Assembly: GCF_000022145.1 (NCBI RefSeq)
Contig: NC_011891.1
Coordinates: forward strand, 186,001-250,000
Direction of reading: 5' to 3'
Source: Anaeromyxobacter dehalogenans 2CP-1
Lineage (GTDB): Bacteria > Myxococcota > Myxococcia > Myxococcales > Anaeromyxobacteraceae
DNA length: 64,000 nt
Of this stretch, positions 1 to 9,493 are shown piece after piece (position 1 is the first letter of the stretch; every line of letters begins with the position of its first letter). The translations under genes were made by a program, and so were the position numbers. The notes below the pieces were generated by a model. The model was given only the letters and a program-made list of their open reading frames with translations, was not told the origin of the DNA and made no database searches.

Positions 1-587
1 GCTTCTTCAACTGCCACCCGTACATGGCCGCCGCCATCGTGGGCGGCGCCATCCACCATGAGGAGCGGGTGGCGGCGGGCGCCGAGCCGGGGCAGGCGCC
101 GCTCGCCTACAAGGCCACGCTGCAGGGGCCGCTCGCGGCGCTGGGCGACGGCTTCTTCTGGACCGCGCTCCGCCCGTTCTTCGGCGCGCTGGCGGTGGTG
201 GGGGCGCTCCTGCTCGGCGTCCCCGCCCTCGTCGCGGCGCTCCTCGTCTACAACGCCATCCACCTCGCCCTGCGCATCGGGCTGTTCCGCGCCGGCTACC
301 TGCGCGGCGACGCGCTCGTCGGGACCATCGCGCACCTCAACCTGCCGGTGGTGGCCGACCGGCTCCGCGCCGGCGGCGCGGCGCTGTGCGGCGTGGCGGG
401 TGCGGTGTTCCTCATGCGCGGCGCGGCGGTGGGCGGACCGCCGGCCGCGGCGCTCGCGGCGGCGGCCGCGGCCGGCGGCTACGCGGCGCTGGCCCGCGGC
501 GCCCGCCTGCTCCCCACCGCCTACGTCGCCACCCTGGCCGGGGTCGGCGCCGCGCTCCTCCTCGGCCACCTCCACGGGAGCAGCTAG
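1..587 (+). CDS. PTS mannose-family EIID component, partial (5' end outside window)
   Basis: C-terminal part of a mannose/fructose/sorbose-family PTS membrane subunit IID. In-frame translation runs from base 3 and opens with FFNCHPYMA, matching the conserved F-N-x-HPYM motif of EIID proteins, followed by hydrophobic segments typical of the membrane C-terminus. EIID pairs with EIIC to form the sugar channel. The stop is 2 bases before ptsH and ptsI follows, so this is the end of a PTS operon. Whether it transports sugar or only regulates cannot be told because EIIA, EIIB and EIIC lie upstream of the window. Confidence 0.85.
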   Translation, partial: FFNCHPYMAAAIVGGAIHHEERVAAGAEPGQAPLAYKATLQGPLAALGDGFFWTALRPFFGALAVVGALLLGVPALVAALLVYNAIHLALRIGLFRAGYLRGDALVGTIAHLNLPVVADRLRAGGAALCGVAGAVFLMRGAAVGGPPAAALAAAAAAGGYAALARGARLLPTAYVATLAGVGAALLLGHLHGSS

Positions 588-589
588 GG

Positions 590-862
590 ATGCCGCACCA
601 GGAGCGCACGTTCGTCATCGTCAACACGCTCGGCCTCCACGCGCGCGCCGCGGCGCAGCTCGTCCAGACCTCGAACCGCTACCGGTCCGAGATCCACGTC
701 GAGAAGGACGGCATGCAGGTGAACGGGAAGAGCATCATGGGCGTGCTCACGCTCGCCGCGGCCAAGGGCTCGCAGATCACCGTGACCTGCGACGGCGACG
801 ACGCCGACCAGGCCATGACCGCGCTCGCCAAGGTGATCGAGAACGGGTTCGGGGAGACATGA
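590..862 (+). CDS. ptsH: HPr phosphocarrier protein
   Basis: Ninety-residue HPr that takes phosphate from enzyme I on a histidine and passes it to EIIA proteins in the cytoplasm. The active His is H17 in TLGLHARAA. The regulatory serine site is intact at S48 in NGKSIMGVLTLAA, so HPr kinase/phosphorylase control is possible, as in other PTS-Man systems of delta-type proteobacteria. ATG at 590 starts 2 bases after the EIID stop; the stop overlaps the ptsI start as ATGA, indicating translational coupling. Confidence 0.95.
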   Translation: MPHQERTFVIVNTLGLHARAAAQLVQTSNRYRSEIHVEKDGMQVNGKSIMGVLTLAAAKGSQITVTCDGDDADQAMTALAKVIENGFGET

Positions 863-2655
863 GCCGGTCGTCCGCCACCACGCTCGTCGGCATCGGCGCC
901 TCGCCCGGCATCGCCATCGGGCGCTGCTGGACGATCGAGCGGCGGCGGGTGCGGACCCCCAAGCGCCGGCTCACGCCGGAGGAGGTCGAGGCCGAGCTGG
1001 CGCGGCTGCGCACCTCGCTCGAGATCTCCGACGTGCAGCTCGCCGAGGTGCGCGGCAAGGTGGAGGAGTCGCAGGCGCCGGGCAGCGCCGAGCACACCGC
1101 CATCATCGACATGCACCGGATGATGCTGAAGGACGAGATGCTCGTCCTCGAGGCGCAGCGGCAGATCCGGGAGGAGCGGCTCAACGCGGAGTGGGCGGTG
1201 AAGCGCGCCACCCGCAAGATCAAGAACGCGTTCCACGAGCAGGCCGACGACTACTTCAAGGAGCGCCGGGCCGACGTGGACTTCGTGGGCGAGCGGATCA
1301 TCAAGAACCTGCTCGGCCAGGCGCCGGACGTCGAGGACGTGCCGCCCGAGGGCGTGATCGTGGTGGCGCACGACCTCTCCCCCGCAGACACCGCGCTGCT
1401 CCTGCACGAGCACAAGGTGGCCGCCTTCGTCACCGACGCCGGGGCCAAGACCTCGCACACCGCCATCGTGGCGCGCGCGTTGGAGGTGCCGGCGGTGGTG
1501 GGGGTGGGCCGGGTGACCGCCGTCGCCGACCGCGGCGACTGGATCGTGGTGGACGGCGGGCGCGGGCTGGTGGTCATCAACCCGAGCCCGGGCGAGCGGG
1601 CCGGCTACGAGGCCGCCCGCGAGAAGCAGCTCGCCGGCGAGCAGGCGCTGCTCGCCACCCGCGACCTGCCCGCCCGGACGCTCGACGACCTCACCGTCCG
1701 GCTGGCCGGCAACATCGAGTTCGCCGAGGAGGTCCCGAGCCTGATCGCGCACGGCGGCGAGGCGGTGGGGCTCTACCGCACCGAGTTCCTGTTCATGGGC
1801 CGGTCCGACCTGCCCGGCGAGGAGGAGCACTACCAGAACTACCGGCGCATCCTCGAGGCGCTCGCGCCGCGCCCGGTCACGATCCGCACGTTCGACCTGG
1901 GCGGCGACAAGCTCCCGGCCGGCATGCGCGTGACCGCCGAGAACCCCGCGCTCGGCCTGCGCGCCATCCGCTACTGCCTGCGCCAGCCGGAGATGTTCCG
2001 CGCCCAGCTCCGCGCGCTGCTGCGGGCGTCGGTGCACGGCAACCTGCGCGTCATGTTCCCGATGATCTCCGGGGTGGCGGAGCTGCGGGCCGCGAAGCAC
2101 GCGCTGCGCCAGGCGGCCGACGAGCTGCGCGCCGAGGGCGTCGCGTTCCGGCAGGTGCCGGTGGGGATCATGGTGGAGCTGCCCAGCGCCGCCATGATCG
2201 CGGACCGGCTCGCGGCCGAGTGCGACTTCTTCTCCATCGGGACGAACGACCTCATCCAGTACACCATCGGGATCGACCGGCAGGACAAGGACGTGGCCTA
2301 CCTGTACAAGCCGCTCCACCTGGCGGTGCTGCGCCTGCTGAAGCTCGTCTGCGACGCCGGCCGCGCCGCCGGCGTGCCGGTGTCGATGTGCGGGGAGATG
2401 GCGGGCGAGCCGGTGAACGCGCTCGTGCTGCTCGGCCTCGGCGTCGCCGAGCTGTCCATGAACGGCCCGTCCATCCCGCTCGTGAAGCGGGTCGTCCGCG
2501 CCGCCCGCGCCGAGGACGGGCGGGCGCTGGTGGACCGGCTGCTCGCCCTCACCACCGCCGACGACATCGAGCACGAGGTCCAGGCCGAGATGGCCCGCCG
2601 CTTCCCCGGCCTGCTCGACGGGGACGACGACGCCGAGCCGGCCGGCCAGGGCTGA
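859..2655 (+). CDS. ptsI: PTS enzyme I (phosphoenolpyruvate-protein phosphotransferase)
   Basis: Enzyme I, 598 residues, autophosphorylates with PEP and phosphorylates HPr. The N-terminal domain carries the phospho-histidine H200 in [13 protein letters not shown]. The C-terminal PEP-binding TIM barrel shows [24 protein letters not shown] and the catalytic cysteine C511 in SMCGEMAG. Start ATG at 859 overlaps the ptsH stop by four bases. Length matches the family (about 575) with a short acidic tail. General cytosolic PTS component; last gene of the cluster. Confidence 0.96.
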   Translation: MSRSSATTLVGIGASPGIAIGRCWTIERRRVRTPKRRLTPEEVEAELARLRTSLEISDVQLAEVRGKVEESQAPGSAEHTAIIDMHRMMLKDEMLVLEAQRQIREERLNAEWAVKRATRKIKNAFHEQADDYFKERRADVDFVGERIIKNLLGQAPDVEDVPPEGVIVVAHDLSPADTALLLHEHKVAAFVTDAGAKTSHTAIVARALEVPAVVGVGRVTAVADRGDWIVVDGGRGLVVINPSPGERAGYEAAREKQLAGEQALLATRDLPARTLDDLTVRLAGNIEFAEEVPSLIAHGGEAVGLYRTEFLFMGRSDLPGEEEHYQNYRRILEALAPRPVTIRTFDLGGDKLPAGMRVTAENPALGLRAIRYCLRQPEMFRAQLRALLRASVHGNLRVMFPMISGVAELRAAKHALRQAADELRAEGVAFRQVPVGIMVELPSAAMIADRLAAECDFFSIGTNDLIQYTIGIDRQDKDVAYLYKPLHLAVLRLLKLVCDAGRAAGVPVSMCGEMAGEPVNALVLLGLGVAELSMNGPSIPLVKRVVRAARAEDGRALVDRLLALTTADDIEHEVQAEMARRFPGLLDGDDDAEPAGQG

Positions 2656-2729
2656 GCCGGCGGGGCGGTCGGCGCCCGGCCGCCACGTCCGGCGGGGTCG
2701 CCCTCCGATCGGACGGACGCGGCGGCAGC

Positions 2730-2748
2730 GTGTCCGCCATATTGACAC
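2730..2748. promoter_or_regulatory. Inverted repeat over the metK -35 box, candidate operator
   Basis: GTGTC (2730-2734), nine bases, GACAC (2744-2748): a perfect 5-base inverted repeat overlapping the metK -35 hexamer. A second perfect palindrome TCCGATCGGA lies at 2704-2713. Either could bind the SahR repressor encoded downstream, but I have no verified consensus for this organism. Confidence 0.3.
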
Positions 2749-2771
2749 CACGCGCGCCGGGCGCGTACCTT
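2742..2771 (+). promoter_or_regulatory. metK promoter
   Basis: TTGACA at 2742-2747 and TACCTT at 2766-2771 with an 18-base spacer. A Shine-Dalgarno GGAGGAG at 2801-2807 lies 5 bases before the metK ATG. The -35 box is a perfect sigma-70 consensus, rare in such GC-rich DNA. Confidence 0.65.
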
Positions 2772-2812
2772 GCCCGTCCCGCCCGGGCACCCCCGCCTCC
2801 GGAGGAGAACAC

Positions 2813-3985
2813 ATGCCGCTCCAGGACTTCCTCTTCACCTCCGAGTCGGTCACGGAGGGCCATCCGGACAAGATGGCGGACCAGATCTCCGACGCCGTGC
2901 TCGACGCGGTGCTCCGCCAGGACCCGAAGGGCCGGGTGGCCTGCGAGACGCTGCTCAAGACCGGCTACGTGATGATCGCCGGCGAGATCACCACCAAGGC
3001 GCGCATCGACTACCCGAAGCTCGCCCGCGAGACGGTGCGCCGCATCGGCTACACCAGCGGCGACATGGGCTTCGACGCCAACACCTGCGCGGTGCTGGTG
3101 GCGGTGGACCAGCAGTCGCCGGACATCGGCCAGGGCGTGGACACCGGCGGCGCCGGCGACCAGGGCATGATGTTCGGCTACGCCTGCGACGAGACGCCGG
3201 AGCTGATGCCGGCGCCCATCCAGTACGCGCACGCGGTGACGAAGCAGCTCGCGAAGGCGCGCCGCGCCGGCCTCGACTTCCTCCGCCCCGACGGCAAGAG
3301 CCAGGTGTCGGTCGAGTACCGCGACGGCCGGCCGGTCCGCATCGACACGGTGGTGGTCTCCACCCAGCACGCCGAGTCGGTCTCGAACAAGCGGCTGCAC
3401 GAGGCGGTGCGCGAGCAGGTGATCGCGAAGGCGCTCCCGAAGCGGCTCCTCGATCGCAAGACGCGGATCCTCATCAACCCCACCGGCCGGTTCGTGATCG
3501 GCGGCCCCATGGGCGACACCGGCGTCACCGGGCGGAAGATCATCGTCGACACCTACGGCGGCATGGGCCGCCACGGCGGCGGCGCGTTCAGCGGCAAGGA
3601 CCCGTCGAAGGTGGACCGCTCCGCCGCGTACATGGGGCGCTACATCGCGAAGAACGTGGTCGCGGCCGGCCTGGCCTCGCGCTGCGAGGTGCAGGTGGCG
3701 TACGCCATCGGCGTGGCCGAGCCGGTCTCGGTGATGGTGGACACGTTCGGCACCGCCAAGGTGCCGGAGGGGAAGATCGCCCGCGCCGTCCGCGAGGTGT
3801 TCGGCCTCACCCCGCGCGCCATCATCGAGGGGCTCGACCTGCTGCGGCCGGTGTACGAGAAGACCGCCGCGTACGGCCACTTCGGCCGGACCGAGAAGAC
3901 GTTCACCTGGGAGCGCACCGACAAGAAGGACGCGCTCGCCGACGCCGCCGGCCTCTCGAAGATCCGGGCGGTCGCGTCCGTCTGA
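2813..3985 (+). CDS. metK: S-adenosylmethionine synthetase
   Basis: Methionine adenosyltransferase, 390 residues, makes SAM from ATP and methionine in the cytoplasm. Visible signatures are [11 protein letters not shown] (residues 14-24, with the active-site His17), GAGDQG (113-118) and the glycine-rich [19 protein letters not shown]. Full length for the family. It has its own promoter and strong ribosome site. It is followed by a repeat region and then by sahR and ahcY, so SAM synthesis, SAH sensing and SAH removal are neighbours. Confidence 0.97.
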   Translation: MPLQDFLFTSESVTEGHPDKMADQISDAVLDAVLRQDPKGRVACETLLKTGYVMIAGEITTKARIDYPKLARETVRRIGYTSGDMGFDANTCAVLVAVDQQSPDIGQGVDTGGAGDQGMMFGYACDETPELMPAPIQYAHAVTKQLAKARRAGLDFLRPDGKSQVSVEYRDGRPVRIDTVVVSTQHAESVSNKRLHEAVREQVIAKALPKRLLDRKTRILINPTGRFVIGGPMGDTGVTGRKIIVDTYGGMGRHGGGAFSGKDPSKVDRSAAYMGRYIAKNVVAAGLASRCEVQVAYAIGVAEPVSVMVDTFGTAKVPEGKIARAVREVFGLTPRAIIEGLDLLRPVYEKTAAYGHFGRTEKTFTWERTDKKDALADAAGLSKIRAVASV

Positions 3986-4100
3986 CGGGGCTGCGCCCCG
4001 CCCCCCGGAGCGGAGCTCCGCGGGGCCCACCTTGCTGCGCGCGTCCCGTGACCTCGCGCGCCCGCCTTCGCGGGCTCGCACGAGGTCCCCGCGGGCGCGG
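3985..4100 (+). repeat. Composite hairpin repeat, copy A
   Basis: Starts at the metK stop codon. First module: hairpin cGGGGCtgcGCCCCg, then GGAGCGGAGCTCCGCGGGGCCCACC. Second module from 4048: GTGACCTCGCGCGCCCGC, loop, then GCGGGCTCGCACGAGGTC, an imperfect hairpin. Related copies lie at 25262-25350, 33499-33682 (reverse) and 52056-52196. It may serve as the metK terminator, although there is no T-run. Confidence 0.7.
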
Positions 4101-4202
4101 CTGCGCCGCGCGCGATCCCACGTGGCTGCGCCCCGGCCGCTCGCGGCCCGTCCGGTCCCACCGGGCGGGCCGCCTCGTTTGCGGGGCACCGCGGCCCGGG
4201 AG

Positions 4203-4231
4203 TTGACCACGCCGGCCGGGTGGACTAGCTA
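4203..4231 (+). promoter_or_regulatory. Probable sahR-ahcY promoter
   Basis: TTGACC at 4203-4208 and TAGCTA at 4226-4231 with a 17-base spacer, 21 bases before the sahR ATG. The -10 is a moderate match. The inverted repeat at 4231-4246 begins on its last base. Confidence 0.45.
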
Positions 4232-4246
4232 TCCGTCCATCCGGAT
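4231..4246. promoter_or_regulatory. Inverted repeat at sahR start, candidate SahR operator
   Basis: ATCCG (4231-4235), TCCATC, CGGAT (4242-4246): a perfect inverted repeat at the expected transcription start, 6 bases before the sahR ATG. The location suits autorepression by an ArsR-family dimer. The assignment to SahR is inference. Confidence 0.45.
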
Positions 4247-4252
4247 GCATTG

Positions 4253-5233
4253 ATGCCTCGACCCGCCCCCGCCCGCCCCGCCGCCCCGAGCCGCCGCCCC
4301 GAGGCCCTGCTCGGCTGGATGGAGCTGCTCTCGGACCCGATCCGGCTCCGCGCGCTGCGCGCGCTCGAGCCGCGCGAGCTGTCGGTGCTGGAGCTCCGCG
4401 AGGTGCTGGCGCTCCCGCAGTCGACCGTGTCGCGCCACCTGAAGACGCTCTCCGACGCGGGCTGGCTCTCCGCCCGGCGCGAGGGCACCCAGAGCCTGTA
4501 CGGCTGGGCCGCCGAGCTCGCCCCCGGCGCCCGCAAGCTCTGGCAGCTCGCCCGCGCCGAGAGCGACGGGTGGGCGGTGGTCCGCGCCGACGCGGTGCGG
4601 CTCCGGGCGGTGCGCGCCCGCCGCGACGAGGCGCAGCGCTTCTTCGCCGGCGCGGCCGGCGCCTGGGACGGGCTGCGCGCCCGCGTGTACGGGCGCGGGG
4701 TCGCCGCCGAGGCGCTGCTCGCGCTCGTGCCCCCGGGCTGGACCGTGGCCGACCTGGGCTGCGGCACCGGCGCGGTCGCCGCCGAGCTGGCGCCCCGCGT
4801 GCGGCGGGTGATCGCGGTGGACCGCTCCGCCGCCATGCTCCGCGCGGCACGCCGCCGCACCGCCCGCTTCGACAACGTCGAGCTGCACGAGGCCGACCTC
4901 GCGGCGCTGCCGCTCGAGGACGGCGGCTGCGACGCGGCGCTGCTCGTCCTCGTGCTCGCCTACCTGGACGATCCCGCCCCGGCGCTGGCCGAGGCGGTGC
5001 GGGTGCTGCGCCCGGGCGGGCGCCTCGTGATCCTGGACGCCGCGCGCCACCAGGACGAGGCGCTCCGGCGCCGCATGGGCCAGGCGCACCCCGGCTTCGA
5101 GCCGGACGCGCTCGCCGCGCTCGTCCGCCGGGCCGGCGCGGCCGGCGTCACCGCGCGGGCGCTGCCGCCCGAGCCGGGCGCGCGAGGCCCGGGGCTGGTC
5201 GCCTGCACCGGCGAGCGGCCCGCCCGGCCCTGA
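4253..5233 (+). CDS. sahR: SahR-like regulator: ArsR HTH fused to SAM-methyltransferase-like domain
   Basis: A 326-residue two-domain protein. Residues about 15-85 form an ArsR winged helix ([19 protein letters not shown] is the recognition region). Residues about 120-290 form a class I methyltransferase fold with the SAM-binding motif [15 protein letters not shown] and a [12 protein letters not shown] strand. SahR of Proteobacteria is an ArsR-type repressor whose methylase-like domain binds SAH and which controls ahcY, metK and methionine genes. The position between metK and ahcY supports that role. ATG at 4253 was chosen; TTG at 4250 is in frame just before it. An active methyltransferase cannot be excluded. 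Confidence 0.8.
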   Translation: MPRPAPARPAAPSRRPEALLGWMELLSDPIRLRALRALEPRELSVLELREVLALPQSTVSRHLKTLSDAGWLSARREGTQSLYGWAAELAPGARKLWQLARAESDGWAVVRADAVRLRAVRARRDEAQRFFAGAAGAWDGLRARVYGRGVAAEALLALVPPGWTVADLGCGTGAVAAELAPRVRRVIAVDRSAAMLRAARRRTARFDNVELHEADLAALPLEDGGCDAALLVLVLAYLDDPAPALAEAVRVLRPGGRLVILDAARHQDEALRRRMGQAHPGFEPDALAALVRRAGAAGVTARALPPEPGARGPGLVACTGERPARP

Positions 5234-5285
5234 CCGCGCCTCACCACCGACCTTCGACCCTCGTTCCACGCAAAGGAGAAGCACC

Positions 5286-6761
<1,476 letters not shown>

Positions 6762-6773
6762 GCCGGGCGGACG

Positions 6774-7652
6774 ATGAGCCTCGTCTCCGCGGCGCTGTTC
6801 GGGCTGCTCCAGGCGCTCACCGAGTTCCTCCCGGTGAGCTCCACCGCGCACCTGCTGGTGTTCGGGGAGCTGCTCGGCCACTCGCTCGACGACCGGCGCT
6901 TCCGCGCCTTCGTCACGATCATCCAGGCCGGCACCACGCTGGCGGTGCTGGTCTACTTCCGCGCCGACATCGCGCGGCTGGTGGCGGCGGCGGCGCGGGG
7001 GCTGGCCCGGGGCAGGCCGTTCGGGACGCCGGAGGCGCGGCTGGGCTGGTACATCGTGCTCGGCACGGTGCCGGCCGCGCTGGCGGGGAAGCTGCTCGAG
7101 CACCGCATCGAGGCGCTCGGCAACTGGGTCATCGCGGGCTCGCTGGTGGCGCTCGGCCTGGTGCTGCTCGCGGCCGAGCGCCTGGCCAGCCACCGGCGCC
7201 GCGTGGAGGACGTGGGCGCGGGCGACGCGCTCCTCATCGGCGTCGCCCAGGCGCTGGCGCTCGTGCCGGGCAGCTCGCGCTCCGGCACCACCATCACCGG
7301 CGGCATGCTGCTCGGCTTCACCCGCGAGGCGGCGGCGCGCTTCAGCTTCCTGCTCTCGGTCCCCATCACGCTCGCGGCCGGCGCGTACAAGCTCTGGTCC
7401 ACCGTCCCGGACCTGCGGGGCGAGGCGGCCTGGACCGTCGCGACGGTGGTCGGTACCGTGGTGTCCGCCGTGGCCGGCTACCTCGTCATCGACTGGCTGC
7501 TCGCGTGGCTGCGGACGCGCACCACCTACGTGTTCGTGGTCTGGCGGCTCGCCGCCGGCGCCGCCATCGCGGCGCTCATCCTCTCCGGCGTCCTCCCCGC
7601 CGGCGCCGAGGCGCCCCCGCCGCCTCCGCCGGCCCTGCACGCGGCCCCGTGA
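6774..7652 (+). CDS. uppP: Undecaprenyl-diphosphatase
   Basis: UppP/BacA-type integral membrane phosphatase, 292 residues, about eight membrane segments. It recycles undecaprenyl pyrophosphate to the monophosphate carrier used for peptidoglycan and surface polysaccharides. Both family motifs are present: LTEFLPVSSTAHL near the N-terminus and PGSSRSGTTITGG near residue 165. The tail is proline-rich. It starts 12 bases after ahcY and its TGA overlaps the next gene's GTG, so it reads as part of the same operon. Confidence 0.95.
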   Translation: MSLVSAALFGLLQALTEFLPVSSTAHLLVFGELLGHSLDDRRFRAFVTIIQAGTTLAVLVYFRADIARLVAAAARGLARGRPFGTPEARLGWYIVLGTVPAALAGKLLEHRIEALGNWVIAGSLVALGLVLLAAERLASHRRRVEDVGAGDALLIGVAQALALVPGSSRSGTTITGGMLLGFTREAAARFSFLLSVPITLAAGAYKLWSTVPDLRGEAAWTVATVVGTVVSAVAGYLVIDWLLAWLRTRTTYVFVVWRLAAGAAIAALILSGVLPAGAEAPPPPPPALHAAP

Positions 7653-8239
7653 CGCTCGACGATCTCGCCGCGGCGCTGGTCGCCCGCGAGCCGGGGATCG
7701 CCCCGGTGGACCGGATCGCGCAGGAGCACCTGCCCCGCGGCGGCTTCGCGTCGGCGGCGGTGCTGGTGCCGCTGCACGTGCTCGACGGCGAGGTGCACGT
7801 GCTCATGATCCGCCGGCCGATGAAGATGTCCCGCCACGCGGGGCAGATCGCCTTCCCCGGCGGCAAGATCGACCCGGGGGAGGAGAGCCTCGCCGCCGCG
7901 CTGCGCGAGGCGCACGAGGAGGTGGGGCTCGAGCCGGCGCGCGCCGACGTCATGGGACAGCTCAGCGAGACGCTGGTGCTCGCGTCGGCCTTCCGCTTGA
8001 CGCCGTGGGTGGCTTCCGTGCCATATCCCTACCCGTACGCGGCCGCGCCGCACGAGGTGGACGAGATCCTGCACGTCCCGCTCTCGGCGCTCTCCCGCCC
8101 CGGCGCGCACCGGGTCGAGTGGCGCGAGGTCTACGGCCTGAGGCTCGACGTGCACTTCTTCTCGGTCGGCAAGGACGTGATCTGGGGCGCGACGGGTCGC
8201 GTGCTCGCCGAGCTCCTGTCCATCTGGAGGGCGTCGTGA
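7649..8239 (+). CDS. Nudix hydrolase, CoA pyrophosphatase (NudL) type
   Basis: A 196-residue Nudix protein. The Nudix box is complete (GGKIDPGEE, then REAHEEVGL) and is preceded by the LMIRRP...HAGQIAFPGG segment typical of the CoA diphosphatase (UPF0035) subgroup. It probably cleaves CoA or acyl-CoA to phosphopantetheine and 3',5'-ADP. GTG at 7649 overlaps the uppP stop as GTGA; longer in-frame starts would lie inside uppP and are unlikely. Its own stop overlaps the next GTG. Confidence 0.85.
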   Translation: MTLDDLAAALVAREPGIAPVDRIAQEHLPRGGFASAAVLVPLHVLDGEVHVLMIRRPMKMSRHAGQIAFPGGKIDPGEESLAAALREAHEEVGLEPARADVMGQLSETLVLASAFRLTPWVASVPYPYPYAAAPHEVDEILHVPLSALSRPGAHRVEWREVYGLRLDVHFFSVGKDVIWGATGRVLAELLSIWRAS

Positions 8240-9324
8240 AGATCTACCCGGTGATCATGGCGGGCGGCTCGGGCACGCGGTTCTGGCCGCTGTCGCGCCG
8301 CAACCGCCCGAAGCAGTTCCTGGCGCTCGCCGGCGACGCGCCGCTGCTCGCCGCCACGGTGAGCCGGCTCCCGCCGCTGTCGCGGCCCAGGGACACGTTC
8401 GTGGTGTGCGGGCCGAAGCACGCCGCCGCCGCCCGGCGGATGGTGGCGCAGCTCCCGAAGGAGAACTTCATCGTCGAGCCGTGCGCGCGGAACACCGCGC
8501 CCTGCGTGGGCCTCGCCGCCATCCACGTGGCCGCGAAGGACCCCCGCGGCGTCATCGCCATGCTGCCGGCCGACCACCACATCGGCCGGCCCCCGGCGTT
8601 CCGCGACGCGCTGGCCGCGGCCGCCCAGCTCGCCGAGGCCGGCTCCATCGCCACCATCGGCATCCGCCCCTCGCGCCCCGAGACCGGCTACGGCTACCTG
8701 AAGCTCGGGCCGCGCCTGGCCGCGCGCGCGAAGGGCAAGAAGCGGCTGGTGGCGCACAAGGTCGAGCGCTTCGTGGAGAAGCCGGACGTGGTCACCGCCG
8801 CGCGCTACCTCGCCGACGGCAGCTACCTCTGGAACTCGGGCATCTTCGTGTTCCGCGCCGACGTGATCCTGGACGAGATCCGCCGCGCCATGCCGGTGCT
8901 GGGCGAGCAGCTCGAGGCCATCCGCCGCACGCTCGGCACGCCGAACTACGCGCGCACGCTGAAGCGCGTCTTCCCCGACTGCCCGTCCATCTCCATCGAC
9001 TACGGCGTGATGGAGAAGAGCCAGCGCATCGCGGTGGTGCCGGCCGAGTTCGGCTGGAGCGACGTGGGCAGCTTCGCCGCGCTCTCCGACGTCCGCGTCA
9101 CCGACGACCTCGGCAACGTGGCGGAGGGCGACGCGCTCGTCATCGACGGCCGCAACAACGTGGTGCTGGCCGGGAAGGACCGGCCCATCGCGCTCATCGG
9201 CCTCGACGACGTCATCGTGGTGGACTCGGGCGACGCGCTGCTCGTGTGCCGCCGCGACCGGGCCCAGGACGTGCGCAAGGCGGTCGAGGAGCTGGGCCGC
9301 CGCGGCCGCGAGGAGCTCCTCTAG
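8236..9324 (+). CDS. manC: Mannose-1-phosphate guanylyltransferase
   Basis: Forms GDP-mannose from mannose-1-phosphate and GTP. The 362-residue protein opens with the nucleotidyltransferase signature MAGGSGTRFWPLSRRNRPKQ and has RFVEKPD and the EFGWSDVGSF segment characteristic of this enzyme. There is no C-terminal phosphomannose isomerase domain, so it is the single-function form. GTG at 8236 overlaps the Nudix stop. The phosphomannomutase gene downstream supplies its substrate. Confidence 0.93.
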   Translation: MKIYPVIMAGGSGTRFWPLSRRNRPKQFLALAGDAPLLAATVSRLPPLSRPRDTFVVCGPKHAAAARRMVAQLPKENFIVEPCARNTAPCVGLAAIHVAAKDPRGVIAMLPADHHIGRPPAFRDALAAAAQLAEAGSIATIGIRPSRPETGYGYLKLGPRLAARAKGKKRLVAHKVERFVEKPDVVTAARYLADGSYLWNSGIFVFRADVILDEIRRAMPVLGEQLEAIRRTLGTPNYARTLKRVFPDCPSISIDYGVMEKSQRIAVVPAEFGWSDVGSFAALSDVRVTDDLGNVAEGDALVIDGRNNVVLAGKDRPIALIGLDDVIVVDSGDALLVCRRDRAQDVRKAVEELGRRGREELL

Positions 9325-9338
9325 CGCGCCCCGCCCCC

Positions 9339-9357
9339 CGCGTCCCCGAGGGACGCG
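9339..9357 (+). terminator. Perfect hairpin after manC
   Basis: CGCGTCCC (9339-9346), CGA, GGGACGCG (9350-9357): an 8-base perfect stem 14 bases after the manC stop. There is no T-run, so it may act as a Rho-assisted or weak terminator. A TATACA hexamer at 9378-9383 could be the -10 of the next gene. Confidence 0.45.
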
Positions 9358-9493
9358 CGGCCCCCGGTCCGAGGTGCTATACAGCCGCCCGGCGGCCCGC
9401 CCCGGGGGGAACCGGGCGGCGCCGGCGCTCCCCGGGCACGGAGCCTGCCCGCGGCGCCTCACGTCACGACATTCACGACCGAGGACCGACCCC

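Noticed and set aside
2656-2812. Possible SAM riboswitch before metK
   Set aside because: After the predicted start near 2778 only about 35 bases remain before the ATG, and no known SAM aptamer core was recognised.
5234-5285. Possible SAH riboswitch before ahcY
   Set aside because: The 52-base gap is too short for the known SAH riboswitch plus its core sequence, and the SahR gene offers protein control.
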